Below are positions 36,748-49,190 of a stretch of DNA of 64,000 nucleotides, in pieces (positions within the stretch are counted from its first letter, which is position 1; every line of letters begins with the position of its first letter). Under the pieces are notes generated by a model. That model saw only the letters and a program-made list of their open reading frames with translations, did not search any database and had not been told where the DNA came from. Source of the stretch: Straminergon stramineum. Its lineage: Eukaryota; Streptophyta; Bryopsida; Hypnales; Calliergonaceae. The position numbers and the translations under genes were made by a program. Location: assembly GCA_963920665.1 (NCBI GenBank), contig OY987268.1, positions 2,234,501 through 2,298,500 on the forward strand, given 5' to 3'.

Positions 36748-38714
36748 GATAATCTAGAACTTTTATCATAAATGAAATTTAGAATGAAAAACTTAATTTT
36801 ATAATTGAAATTAAAAATACATTTAAAAAAAAGAAAAAATATGAATGAAAAATACAACATACTATGTTATTTGAATTCTTACATATAGAGCTTACAATTG
36901 CAAAAACTATTTCAATTCTTGGATTTTTTGAAAATTTCAAGATGAAGTAGAAAGAGATCTAAGTTGACCAAGGCACATCCACTTTTTGGATGCATGGACC
37001 TTTAAAGGTTAACTGTTAATTTTTCTTGAATGTTGGTGTGAATGAAGCCCAGGTTCATTTGATTAGGACCACCTAGCTAAACCTCAAAATCCTTCATGGT
37101 AGAAAGTTCCCATTTTTTTACCGTATAAGTGGGAAACCTTAGATTTCTATATAAAAACTTGAAATCTCAAATACCCTAGAAGTCATTAATTCCTTTTGTT
37201 TTGGACCCACGGTTGTTTGGCCAAATTGCTCGACAACACGACGAACACAATGCCCAACATGTCTAGTAGACCCTCTTGTCCGTCTAATATAGACAAATTT
37301 ACCATTGACTTTTCCAAAATTAACCCCATTTACCTTAGCATGCATGGAAGCCATGTGGCGTCCGCGTGGCAAATTAAGGGGTGATGTGGATGCACAATTG
37401 CAGGTGTGGGTGACTGTAGGTGTGAGGCCACCTCGGGTACAAGATGACCTTGGGTAGGGCAAATTGAAGTCCCTAAGGGGTGACTACAGGTTTGCAACGA
37501 GCATGTGCGAGTCCCCAAAGGATGAGTGCAAGTCCCCAAGGGGCAAGTGCAAGTTCCTATTGTACAATATAGATTCTAAAGACTTCAATTTGCAAATATT
37601 CAATAATTTAAGAGGTATTGGTAGGTATGGCCTCTAAAAGTAACTTTTTTAGTTCAAAAAATGACCCTTCAAAACCTTTTGAATAAAAAAGTAAAATAAA
37701 AATCTTCAAGAATCACTATGATTAGAATTTAAACTTTTGAACCTAAAGGAAAATTTTCTTGTGAAAATCACAAATATTCAATCTACTATTGATTTAGAAA
37801 GGAATTTTTTAATTTTTGGCTTCAAATTTAATTGAAAAATATGGGTTTTGCACTAGTTGATCTACTTGTAACATCTAACTATAAGATCTAACTGTAAAAT
37901 ATGATCATATTTTACAACTATTGTTTGAAAGTCATCATTAAAATTTTCTTCTAAGTTGCACATTATAATACATCTTCACAATTTTAGAAATTTAGACTAT
38001 CTCTGGTACTTAAGGAATTAAAGGAGGCCTATTGGATGGAAAAAAAATTGTTCTGTCCAAAATTTTGGGGGAATTTGCATGGATGCATTTCTACTTATTG
38101 AAATTGGATATTCTTTTATTTTAATACAATTTGACTCTTCAATGTAAAAAAATGCTCAATTCATATATAACCTTGTAGTATATTTTGGGAACTTCAAGGT
38201 CCTTGCTCTTAATAAAAATTTGAACCAAATAAATGATCTTTTTTGAATTTTGATCCCAACTAATGATATGAAGTTATTGGAGATTATTTTTTGAATTTAA
38301 AAAAAATTGAAGATTTTTTTTCAATTTAAATGTTAGGCCAAAAATGAAGGTATCCTAATTTCCTATTTATGGAAAGACAATGTAAATTTTTTTACTACAT
38401 AATATTTTTCACTATAGCATACACCTATAGAGGAATCTTTACATTTTTCTAAAATATTTTGAATTTGATATTAATTCTTCACTCAATCCTTAAAAATTTC
38501 ATAGTGATTTCAACAAATGTTTACTTTAAAATCTAAATTTTAGTGCTAGCCACTCCTATTCTATTTGAAGGTCAGATTCAGCATATATTAAGTCATTTTT
38601 TGAAAAAATTGCCACATATCATCTTTGATTGATGTGAGTTGGCATTGACCCTTGAGAATTTGACATGGAAATTCAATTTCAACACATCTTTGCCAAATCA
38701 AACCTATACATAGG

Positions 38715-38885
38715 ATAAATGGTTTTAAAATGTTATAAGCTTTTATTCTTAATTAATATTTTTACCAACTAAATTTATAGAGGTCCACCTCTTTGAATAG
38801 TATTGATATCTATGCTCTTAAGAAATCTTTATTAATTAAAAAGAAAAACCTATAGCATTTTCAAATCAACTAGTGTGGTAACACA
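38715..38885. mobile_element. Fold-back element, copy 2
   Basis: Left half words TTTTAAAATGTTATAAGC and TTTTATTCTTAATTAATA pair with right half TTAATTAAAAAGAAAAAC and TATAGCATTTTCAAATCAAC. The arms resemble those of 11709-11892, suggesting one fold-back family. It is non-coding. Confidence 0.55.
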
Positions 38886-40346
38886 AAATTTTATCACTAC
38901 ATCACAAATTAATGAGATTTTTATTTTTTATTTTTCAGATATGAAACTACATATCTTCTTCTTATGTGTAATTTTTCAATTATTGTGAATTTATGAAGAG
39001 ATTTTTTAGATTTTCAAATCAAATGCAAAATAGATTAAACCAAAATAATAATTCATCATCATTTATAAACATGATTATAGACGGTCAACTTTAAACAACA
39101 ATAGAATATATGGTTTAATTTGTGAAGAACCAAGGTTAGTCTTACTTACAAAATTATAAAGATGTAATACATAAAATCAAGGATAGAAGAATAAATTAAT
39201 AGCAACTATTAACCAATGTTGAAAAAGATGCTCCATAGATCATATCCATACAATAAGGACTATAACTACAAAAACTAATATCTATCACGAAAATTTAAAA
39301 AAAACAAATTGAAATCCCTTCTTTAATTGATCATAGAATAAACATCTATAATTCCCTGAAGAATTTTTTTCTTTTGTATTCAAATACTAAGTTCTAATCA
39401 TGGTGATCTTTTTTTTATTTTTATTGAACCTAATAATTCAACTCAATTTTAAGTGGTCATTTTTAAACTAAAAAAACAATTTTTTAAAGTAAAATATACT
39501 TATGTCTTTTATACCATAGAATATTTCCAATGCAAAGATTTAAAAATCTATACTGTATTAATGATAAAGAATTAGCACATAAATTGGTGACAATTAAATA
39601 GTAGAAAAATCCATTTTTTTTGTACTTGGGACATGTTTGAATTAATTTGTTGTTCAGATTTTGAATGTTTAATCCTTAAGTGATCAACATATGTTGAAAT
39701 ATTGGCCAACTTAAAATACATAATTTCCTTTTCTAACACTATTTCATTGGTTATTAAGATAAAAAGAGTCAAAATTTAGCATGCTTCCAAAAACATGCCT
39801 TAATAAATCTTTATAATGTGTAGATGTTCATTGCATAATGTCCAATATAGGGAGTTAAAAATGGAGGCACTGATTTAGAAAATCAATCAATTTTGACCTT
39901 TTTAAACTCTTGTATTCAATATACAAATGACCTTCTTATACCATAACTAAATTTAGCATTATTTTATTAATTGTGACTAAAAAAACTTAGTATTCCATTT
40001 TGGATGTTAGAGAAGTTTGCTCAATTTTGAGTAACCTCACTACAATCTTTAAATGACATTGCCAAACCCTCAAGCTTGGTTATGAGAGAATCAATTTTGT
40101 TTAGAGTTTAATATCCTAGGAGCTTGACTAATCTAAGATGTTTCATTTTTTTATTTAGAAAACACCAAATGAGGTATGTATCAAAATTCAACTTGCAATT
40201 TTTCTAGAATTATTGAAGATAAGAATAAAACAAAAAACTTTGAAAGTTTTTGGTTATCAAATTATACACTACTTGTCAAGTGGTGAAAGTGGAAGTGTGT
40301 CTCCTTATTCAATGTCATTGGCCCTTGCTTGTTCAACTAATTTTGA

Positions 40347-41288
40347 TTAACCCCTAAAGGACTAGCCTTGTGTTTTTGGCAACATAACTTTTTTGGGTAG
40401 GTACATGTGAGTGGAGATTTGACTTATTTAGGCTAAATTTTTCTTACAAGGTATGGACAAGGAATATCTTCCATGCATGCTAAATTTCATTTCATTTGAG
40501 TATAGAAGTGAAAAGTTATGATGCAAAATGTTGTTTGTTTCTCAACTCATGCAGCTCAAGTAGATCTGAAAAAATCACTTTTTTCAAAAATAAAAATTTG
40601 AAATTGGTTTTTTAGATTTATATATGTGGGTAAAGCTCTGAATCAGTCCATTTTGATCAATGAGATGAAGTTATGAGAAATTTTAGTTTGCAAGCTATTA
40701 AGGAATCTCTACTCTAAAATAAACTTTGAAGTCCTTTATTTAACTCCATTTTTAATATTTTTTGAAAAAAATAAAATCATAGGATGTAGATTGTTTTTTA
40801 CAACATTACAACCATTGGGATTGGCATATTTCAATTCCATAATTAAATTTTTGACAATTTAGTATTTTGAATTATTCTCTACTTCTTTCTATATACTATT
40901 TTTTTTCCTATATGTTGTACAATTGATTTCCAAATGATTTGAAATTTTTCAAGAACATATCCAACTTGCCTTGAAGAATGAATCCAAAGATGCACCACCA
41001 TTTTGGACATTTTTTCATACAAATGTGACCTTCTAAAGTGTTGCTACTTGGTTTTTTGCAGAGCAAAAAAAATGATTTTTGTCATTTCAAATGTTAATAT
41101 CTTGCAATCCACACGGTGGAAATTTCTGAAATTTTTTCCAAATCTTTTCAAAAAAATTTACTACAAGATCCTACTATGGTTACATGTGTTCAAAAATGTT
41201 TTTTTTTCTTAAATTTGGTACTTGTGCTAAAAATGGCAATTTTGGAACGTTTTTGGTGAAAACATAGTCAAGGAACTTTAGGGGTTAA
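40347..41288 (+). mobile_element. ~934-bp TTAA/CCCCTAA element, copy C
   Basis: It has an intact TTAA at both borders (40347-40350 and 41285-41288), with inner termini CCCCTAAAGGACTAG and CTTTAGGGG inverted. It is closely alignable to copy B (17575-18505) along its whole length, including the AAAATCACTTTTTTCAAAAA block and the ACCATTGGGATTGGCAT block. There is no transposase, so it is non-autonomous. Confidence 0.8.
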
Positions 41289-41393
41289 GTTTTCACCATG
41301 CTATTCACCCTCCACCCAAAATCTTCCCAGATTTTTGTTTGGAAATATGATTGTTTGGATGTCCCATCAAGGTATTGAAATGTTGTTAATCCC

Positions 41394-42138
41394 TTAACCT
41401 TGGAGTGCCACCAACGCCATTCTGTGGTGTTTGGATGACAGTCCAAGGTCTTCAGAAGAGATTAGAAACAATTTTTTTATCCTTTTTGTTTGGTTGACCT
41501 TTCACGTTGAGTTACAAAGAGTATCCAATTGAATTTTCGATTGAATTAGTGTTTACTTTCATGTAGTTGAGAAGTAAGTAAAATAAACGAATGGTCAAAT
41601 TTGCTATTTTAGTATATTTTGAGAAGTTGCTACTCCTTGCTCTAAATCAGAAATTTCTCCCAAAAAATGACATTTTTTGAGTTTGAGACCAGCTAACAAA
41701 ATGAAGGTCATCTTCTCTAGTTTTTACTCCAATTGGAATTTTGGAAAAATTCGTAATATTGAATATTTTATTGTAGTTTGAACTTTGGATGTATTTTCAT
41801 TGTTCATTGTATTCTAATTATAGAATGACACAGAAATTGAGTTTTCACCATGATGTTTGTCACTGTAATGTACACACATGGTGAAATTTTCAGATTTTTT
41901 GAAATAATTTTCTATTTAATGTGATTTTTTCTTCACTTTTTTTTCAAAAATTCTCATAAAAATCAATTTTCCTCAAACAAATCTAATTTTTTTGTGAAGT
42001 AGAGAAGACATGTAATATCATCTTTGAAAAATAAACATAAAATTTTTCATACAAATCTATTCCCAAAATGGCAACAAACTGAGTGATGAACAACAAGGCT
42101 CTGAATCACTGGTTATAGGTCCATCCTTTAGGGGTTAA
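41394..42138 (+). mobile_element. ~737-bp TTAA-bounded element, distinct interior
   Basis: The left border TTAACCTTGGAGTGCCACCA and right border CCTTTAGGGGTTAA are bounded by TTAA at 41394-41397 and 42135-42138. The left end shares 'CCATTCTGTGG...GGATGACA' with the short family at 14282-14513, while the body is different. It lies only about 100 bp after copy C and about 550 bp upstream of the hydroxylase start codon. Confidence 0.6.
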
Positions 42139-42685
42139 AGGTCTTAAAAAAGACTTACACATAGTGTCATATTTGACTCCTAAAATGTGAAATATGATCT
42201 TAAACATGGCAAGACATACACCATTGGATCGAGTAAAGATAGCCAAATACATAAGATTTTGGCAAAAATTTAAAAAAGAAAAGAAAAAGTCACTACTGTA
42301 GCTAAGGGTTTCCTAACGTTGTGTTGCACCCCTCAATTTTGCTGCTGATTTTCTTGCAGTGTTGGAAATAGGTGCCCTCTGTGACTAAGCTAAGTTAAAA
42401 GTGACTCTCCACCCCCGGCACCGGCTCCTTCTCGGCTGTTGTCGACGATGGAAGCTCCGAAGTTTCCCTTTTCTAATCTGACGCGGGCAGCGCCTTCGTG
42501 TTGCTCCGCAAACCCAGTTGCGCTTCTTTCTCAGCAAAGTTACACAACGGACAGCTCCGTAGGATATATTCCATCGTCCCACCCATCAAAGCTTTTGTTC
42601 ACAATCTCCGTTGCAAACGAGCTCAGTCGGTGGTAGCGTAATTTTTCTGGTAATTTGAGCCACAGATTCATTCAGTGGAGCAAAG

Positions 42686-44093
42686 ATGATGTTGTGGGGA
42701 CATGCGGTGAGCGATGAGGTGCTGGGCACATTCGCGCCCATCGTCGTGTACTGGCTCTACTCCGGAATGTATCACGTCCTCATGACGGTGCCGAGATTCT
42801 CTAAGTATCGCTTGCATTCCGTGGAGGATGAGAAGCGGAAGAACTTGGTGACGGTGCCGCAGGTGGTGCGTGGGGTGCTGTTGCAGCAAGCGATTCAAGT
42901 GACCGTTGCGCTTCTGCTGTTTACGGTACGAGCTCTTCGTTTTTTACGCCCAAACCTAATTCTAATCGTGGTGGAGCTCGCGAAGAGGAGCCCTGAATCG
43001 CGGACTCTGCTTTTTGGCTAGTTTTGAAATAATGACTTTTTGTTGTTGTGGAATTCACATTTTTTGTGTGCTCTTCGGCTTGGTTGGAAATTTTGTGGTC
43101 TGCGGGGGGGTTACAGAGTGAAGATACATCCTTCGTTGTGAGGTGCCAACTGTGGATTTACAGTAAGCTTACTTGAGAGGGAGGTCCTTGGGGTCCTTTT
43201 TCGTCTGTCCTGTATTTTTGCTTTTCGCGTGAGATAAATTTGTGTGCTCCTTCTTTGTACGATCTCTTTTTTTAAGCTTACCCTAATTATTATCCTGCCG
43301 AAGCCGTGGGAGATTAGCACTGAATCGCACCGGTGACGTAAGCCTATTACTACCTCCTAGATTTGAAACTACGCTTCAAAAACCTCGTTGCGTATTGTGT
43401 AATTCTCAACTTTAATCGTGCCCGTGCGCACCGTCCTTTCCTTCGCGGTTTTACCAGGCTCCATCGCAGGAATAACAGAATGAAAAAAACTTGCAAGTTC
43501 TGTGGATACATTTCCCGGCCTAGATGTTTACCCTAATCTGTCTCCTGGTGCAGATAACGGGTCATGAAGAGAAAGTTGAGCAGCCGAGCCCTTGGATAGT
43601 GGCCGTCCAGTTCGTGGTGGCGATGGGGGTCATGGATACCTGGCAGTATTTGTGCCATCGGTGGATGCACGTGAACAAGTTCATGTATAAGCATGTGCAC
43701 TCGTTGCACCACCGACTCGTGGTGCCTTTCGCCTTCGGCGCCTTGTACAATCATCCTTTAGAAGGCTTTCTGCTGGACACGGTGGGCGGGGCCATGTCCT
43801 TTTTAGTGACGGGCATGACTCCCCGCACGTCCATCTTCTTCTTCTCCTTCGCCACCATCAAAACCATCGACGACCACTGTGGACTGTGGCTCCCCTGGAA
43901 CCCGTTCCACTACATTTTCTGGAACAACACCGCCTACCACGACATCCACCACCAGTTATACGGCACCAAATTCAACTTCTCGCAGCCGTTCTTCATCTCG
44001 TGGGACATGCTCTGTGGTACGTATATGCCGTTTGTGGTGCAGAAGCGGGTGGAGGGCGGCCTCGAAGCCAGGCCCATGAAGAAGATCGACTGA
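42686..44093 (+). CDS. SBH: Sphingoid-base C4-hydroxylase (fatty acid hydroxylase superfamily)
   Basis: Adds the C-4 hydroxyl to sphinganine or ceramide long-chain bases, giving phytosphingosine-type bases, in the endoplasmic reticulum with a di-iron centre (family knowledge). Two exons, 42686-42925 and 43554-44093, join in phase 0 across a GT-AG intron and encode 259 residues, the length I recall for Arabidopsis SBH proteins. The protein starts MMLWGHAVSDEVLGTF and contains VYWLYSGMY and GVLLQQ, typical of SBH. The histidine boxes are H-RWM-H (115-119), H-SL-HH (129-133) and H-DI-HH (209-213). Hydrophobic stretches near 12-32, 65-80, 95-112 and 152-178 would be membrane segments. The protein ends KKID, fitting a dilysine KKXX retrieval signal. 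The ATGs at 42686 and 42689 are both possible starts. No damage is seen. A related sterol-desaturase function is much less likely. Confidence 0.95.
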
Positions 44094-45274
44094 ATGACTT
44101 GCAGTTCCAAGCAATTTATGCAGGCAGATCGAGGATTCCTTGTATGTTCTTAGTAATGAACTTGAAGATACTACCGTCTTTTCTTGCGTCTAATGCAGCT
44201 TAGGCTTGAAGCGATGATCATTAACGAAGCAGTGCTGCTGCTTCCGCCATAGCCATGGAGAATTCATCCTGATTGTATAGGTGATCCCGTGACCTTAGGG
44301 TTTGCTGGCTCTGGACCGAAGGGGAGAAGGCCAAGCCTTGCATCGACAAGAGGCCCTTCATTTACAGTGACTGGCAGGAAGTTGAGTAGTTTGCTCCTTG
44401 GAAAACGAGCTAATGCTAGAATGTGACAGAGCCTCTCGTAGCATAGCTTCTTCTTTTCATATTCACTGTGCCCGTTGGGAGAGACCTGGTTTAGAAAGTT
44501 GTTAGCTTCATTCTTGCAGGGTTGCACGCCTGCTGCTCCTGATAGGGTTTGTTACAGAAAGATTATTTTGTTTTACTTGTCGTAGACGTATTGGTAGGTC
44601 ACTTTGTTACTTCGTGACGTGCTTTTTGATAAGGCAACTGTATTCTTATGATTTGCAATACTGTCACTCCGAGTGATGTACGTGCAAGCTTCTCCAAATA
44701 TTTGGTGGTGCTTTGATCTTTGCAGCTTCAATGCCTGGGTTGTCAAAGTGCAAGACATGTGCTCCAAGAATTCATGGGAGGGTGATTTGGGAAACGCGAT
44801 TTGAAATTCTACGAGGGGTTTAGGGCTCAGGGTGTTATCTCCTCAGAAGCTTGACAGCTTCTTTCCGAATTCAGTGATTTCAGTCCTGCAGGATTCTGAA
44901 CCCCAAAAGTCGTGTCTCCCTTATACTCGTGCCATTTCATGCAGTTCTAGAGTCTCCAAAATCTCGTCTCCAAATTTGGCGGAGGCCCAAAGAAATCATA
45001 GAATATCTCCATCACTCTTTGGAAACCAGGAACAATTATTGTTTCTTTAAAGCATACATTTTACACTACACATGTGCATTAATCTTATGCATGAATATAA
45101 TAAACATTCCAATCATAAAATTTTGATTTGATTATGCTTTTGCATAGTCAAATTGCCACCTATGTATACTATATATTTTCTACATTGTTCCAAACTTAGA
45201 ACAATAAGAAATTTGGAATATAAAATGTCTAAACTTTGAGCAATGAAACACATGAGGATGTATTCACATAAGTT
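44094..45274. other. 3' flank of the hydroxylase gene and spacer
   Basis: The first several hundred bases after the stop are GC-richer than typical intergenic DNA here and probably include the 3' UTR. I could not fix a polyadenylation site. Remaining open frames are of chance type. Confidence 0.4.
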
Positions 45275-46330
45275 CATCAAATGTCATGGAAAAAAGGCCT
45301 ATATAAGGGATTACTATGCCAACAACAATTTATGATATCTTCTATCAATGGATGATAATCACCTAGCAACTTTGGTCTTTGTCCACTTAAAACAACATCA
45401 TAGTTATTTGAAGGATAATCTTCAAATGGAATGCATCTAATTACAATCTTGTAACATGTCATGCCGTAACTATACACATTGGCTTTATTTGTGAACTCCA
45501 AATTGAAACTTGAAACTCCATTCTTCAACTATAAAAGTATTTTAGGGGTTGTGTGAAATCTAGTACCTACCATGCCCATTGAGCATTCAAAATTGGTTAC
45601 AATTGCCAAAAACTCATAGTGTCCATCTATTGGGATGTTTTCACCCCATGGTCTAATGAGTACATTGGATGCTTTAAGATCTTTATGGATAATGCCATAA
45701 TACTCATGTAATGTCACCATATCTTTTGCAATTGACCATATCACAGTAAAAATTTGATTGTAATTGAAAGATGAACCCATGCAATTTTTAAGTATCAATT
45801 TTTCATCTATAAGTTTGTGTAAATCACCCTATTGTCTCCACATTACCATGGCAAAGCTATGATGAAACTTCTCATCCTTCAACAATGTTCTACTTTGAAT
45901 CCACTCGAGGGAGGTGAGTAGAGACTCTTCAACAATGTTAGGATCATAGCTTCTAAACCAAAACCAAAAAAATATCCCTTGAGGACGTGTTGAAGAGGAA
46001 TACCTCTCTTGAATACCTTTACAACACAATTACTATTTGATCTTCTTACATTGACAAGTGTAGCTTTATAAACCTCAGCTTACCCTCCTTTGGCAATTTT
46101 CTCACCTACTACAAGATTGTCAAATTCTCAAAAGAAGTCAGAATTTAGGCTTGTTTCAAATTAAATGACTTCTTTAGCATCTCAAAGTATACATAGTCAT
46201 TCTCCACTAAATATCTTTTATCAAATTTTAAGAATTCTTGCTCAATCCAATGAACTTTGGAAGATTCAATGTTAGATTCCACTCCATTGCCATATTTTTC
46301 CTTATTGAAAGCAATGCTTTTAATTCTCAC
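45275..46330 (-). pseudogene. Decayed protein kinase gene
   Basis: Translated on the minus strand, an almost complete kinase domain can be followed, but it is not one open frame. Seen in order: a glycine-rich loop (VVGEKIAKGG-stop-AEVYKA, about 46110-46055), a CVVKVFK lysine segment, a frameshift in a T-run near 45975, an HKDLKASNVLI catalytic loop (HRD changed to HKD), a TNFEC segment where DFG would be, TTPKILL where APE would be, and a C-lobe (VYSYGMTCYKIV...YRPFFHDI). In-frame stops: TGA at 46130-46128, TAA at 46082-46080, TAG at 45831-45829, TAG at 45531-45529. An upstream open frame (46330-46145) may be the former N-terminal region. The lost catalytic residues plus stops argue for a dead gene. 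It may derive from a receptor like the one at 58 kb. Confidence 0.85.
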
Positions 46331-47087
46331 ACAATAATATAATGAAGTTATTGAATTTGGTATGAAATTGTTTGAAGATGTATTGTCCTACAATGCCAAT
46401 GAAGATAAATGAGAACAAAACGTCGTTTAGCAATCCTTGATATAGATGCCCACAATTCTTAGTGTTTGTATTTCCTCCATCAAATAAATTGCTCAAATCA
46501 ATTACAAACATTGAAATACTTGCAACCTTTACAAACTATGTAATTTGAATTAAGTTTTACAACAATCAATGCAAATAGTTTAGATGAAGTTTAAATTCCA
46601 AAGATATGATTTTTTTTTCATAAAATTATCATATAATCAACATACTTCTTGAAAAATATTGTATAGATCCAATCTACATTCACTTCCTTATGCTTGATTG
46701 TAACTCATTGGTTACATCATTTGTAGAAACCTTATATCAATGTTTTGGAGGATAAAAACACAATATGTTGAGAAAATGGAATAAAAAATTATGATCCTAT
46801 ACAAATAAGTTAAACATGAATACACTGCCAAAAGGTATATTAATCATTTAATCTCTAAAGATATAAGAAATTTCTATTAAAAATAAATAAATTCTACTAG
46901 TTATATTGTGAAAAGTATAATTTAGAAGGGAACAAAAATTTAGTCACATTTCCTTATCAATGAAGAGCTTCACAAATCAAGACAAAACAAATTTAGACTA
47001 TTGAAAGTGAGTTCCATGAATGCTTTGTTCAAATTATTATTAATACTGAAATTCAATATAATCTTTTTAGATGTTTTAGAGGTTAAA
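46331..47087. other. AT-rich spacer
   Basis: The frame 46511-46320 on the minus strand might be further decayed N-terminal sequence of the neighbouring kinase relic, but shows no recognisable motif. Nothing else is assignable. Confidence 0.3.
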
Positions 47088-48512
47088 GGTTGTTGCAAGA
47101 AACACTTGTCATTTTTGGCTCAAAATGGCCTTCGAATAGGAATACTATGATATAATGGAATTATTTTTTTAACGGAAATAAAATATGGATAATTTGTAAA
47201 GCATTGTGAATAGTATGTCTCTGAACATTCAAACCTAGAAAATATTATCTCTAAAATTTATGCACAAAAAAACATGATGAAAAATGCCAAGAAAATGGAT
47301 GCTTTGATGTTTAATTTTTAGAAAACAACATATATATATATATATTCATTCTAACTTAAGGATTCTCCTTCTCAATCATTTTCATCTTTGGGAAAAAAGA
47401 ATTGTATTCATTGCACTTGGGCAAAGGTAGTGCACTTTGAACACATGTGGAAGGTGGACAATTTACCATTGTTAGAAAATCTCTTTGTGATATTGCGTAA
47501 CTTTAGTAGAAGTCCTTGAATAACAATTTAGAGTTTCAAATTCACATTTTTGGGTCAAAAACAGTATGATTGCAAGAAACACTTGTCCTACTTCTTGCCC
47601 TTGGACAAGCGTTTTTTTGCTCATAACTTTTGCATCATTTGTCCGTTTGGTGTGAAATTTGGAAGGAAAGTTCATGTGGTAGTTGGAAACATTGAATTTT
47701 TTTTCAAATTTTTCAAAAATATCTTACGAATTTTAAAATGCCCTTGATTGGATGTCTATTTTGGCCATTTTGGAGGGTTTTACTCCTAATTTTGACCCAA
47801 ACAAGCAAATTCGAAGCCACAAATTGAACATGTCATAGGTTTACTACATTACAAGGATTGACAATGAGTTTTTATGAAAATAAAAACATGTCAATTGCAC
47901 AGATGGGGTCAAAGTGACCTTCCTTTGTGGGAAGGCTATGAAGAGGGAAAAAATTTCCTTCATGAATTTTTTGATGCATTGTGAGTACAATCTTCTCTAG
48001 CAAAATGGCTTTCTTATGGAATTTTTTTGAATTCCAAAAAATGAAAAGGTCCACAAATCCCTATTTTGCTATTTTATGCTCCTATAGTACCTCACAATAG
48101 TCTATAGTATTGTATAGAACTATATAATATTGAATCGGCAATACAAATTTGTAGGCATGTTGAATCGACGATTTAGATCTACTAGCGTGTTGTTGACACA
48201 GAGTATTGATAGTTCTGCATAGTATTGTGAGTCCTATGACCAAAAATTGTGTTTTTGATTTAGAAACATGAAGTGTTTCTTGCAACCACTTAATAGTATT
48301 AAGCCCTCCTCAAAATGGCCAAGGTAGACATCCAATTGGGGGGGGATAAAAATTATTAAAGTATTTTCTTAAATAAAAAAACTACTCAATGTCTACAACT
48401 TCTACATGTACCTTCAGTACAAATTTCATGCAAAACTAACTTATGATGTAAAACAACACTTGTCTGAGGTCAAGGGGATAAAAAGTAGGACACATGTTTC
48501 TTGCAATCACCC
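47088..48512 (+). mobile_element. Interrupted ~690-bp GGTGATTGC-family element (outer copy, host of a nested copy)
   Basis: The left end near 47088 (AGGTTGTTGCAAGAAACACT) and the right end at 48512 (TTTCTTGCAATCACCC) are the two termini of one direct copy. Its two parts, 47088-47564 and 48292-48512, sum to about 700 bp, the family length. The right part resumes at the CCTCAAAATGGCCAAGGTAG block that follows the same point in the 10183-10913 copy. The gap is filled by an inverted copy of the same family. Confidence 0.65.
47565..48291 (-). mobile_element. ~727-bp GGTGATTGC-family element nested in another copy
   Basis: The left end ATGATTGCAAGAAACACTTG (about 47566) and the right end AAGTGTTTCTTGCAACCACT (to about 48290) are inverted repeats. 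The interior is the reverse complement of 10183-10913, for example the CTATAGTACCTCACAATAG and TTGAATCGACGATTTAGAT blocks. It is non-coding. Confidence 0.75.
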
Positions 48513-48605
48513 TTACCTAAGATACTTTCATAATCTTAATGGTTGAATAATCAAATCTTGTACAATTATATTGAATCAAGAGTCTAAAAAGAAAGAGACA
48601 AGAAG

Positions 48606-49190
48606 TTAACCCCTAAGTGCTCCAACGTCCACTTTCTAAATAACAAAGTAATTCAAATTCAAGTTTCATCTTCATTACTAATTGGATGAAGGTCATCCTT
48701 ATTTTTGGAGATACTTTATGAAATTGTTGTCCTATCTAATGGCTAGATTTGGTATTATTAGAGTATATATTTTTCTAAAATTACAAATGTGCAAGTATAT
48801 CAAGTAGTTGACTAAGCCAAAATTGCATTGACTCTAATTCAAAATTGGATTTGTAGAAACATGGTCATAGATTTTAAAAACACAAAAATTTCAAAAATCA
48901 CCATATCAAAGAACCTCATTTCAAATCCATCCCAACAAATTGTCACTAAATTATTTTTAATATTTTGATTGTAATCAAGCTTAGGAGGAATTTTGAATTT
49001 TTTTTTCAAAACTTATAAAAAAATATTGGTGATAGCATTGGTGAATCTAATTATATAGATTGAATCTAAAACTCACAATCTACAACTTTTACTCGTATAT
49101 CAATTCCAAAGTATTCTTCCAAATAACACTTCATAATGATTTTTCTCAAATCATCAATTTTGGAGAAGATTATGTACTCCTTGGGGTTAA
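48606..49190 (+). mobile_element. ~577-bp TTAA/CCCCTAAG element, copy 1
   Basis: The borders are TTAA at 48606-48609 and 49187-49190, with inner termini CCCCTAAGTGCTCC and inverted CTTGGGG. It is full-length relative to the inverted copies 55113-55689 and 56179-56768. Shared blocks include TTCTAAAATTACAAATGTGC, GGTCATAGATTTTAA and TCAAATCATCAATTTTGGAG. It is non-coding. Confidence 0.8.

Larger units (their letters stand above)
33662..40346. other. Intergenic DNA, no gene recognised
   Basis: A 104-codon open frame at 33833-34147 starts in a GC-richer patch and could be transcribed away from the helicase gene, but it has no recognised domain and I do not call it a gene. From 34.2 to 40.3 kb the DNA is AT-rich with short chance frames. 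A few short words ('AGTCCCCAAAGG' type) recur near 37490-37560. Assignable items inside (hairpin, poly-G, TA run, fold-back) are listed separately. Confidence 0.5.

Noticed and set aside
37385..37560. Possible tandem array of AGTCCCCAAAGG-type words
   Set aside because: The spacing is irregular and the words too diverged to call a repeat array with confidence, and they have none of the regular spacing of a CRISPR array.
43533..43754. Antisense and alternative frames over the hydroxylase exon (also 43879-44203)
   Set aside because: They overlap a well-supported SBH exon and only reflect its GC-rich third positions.
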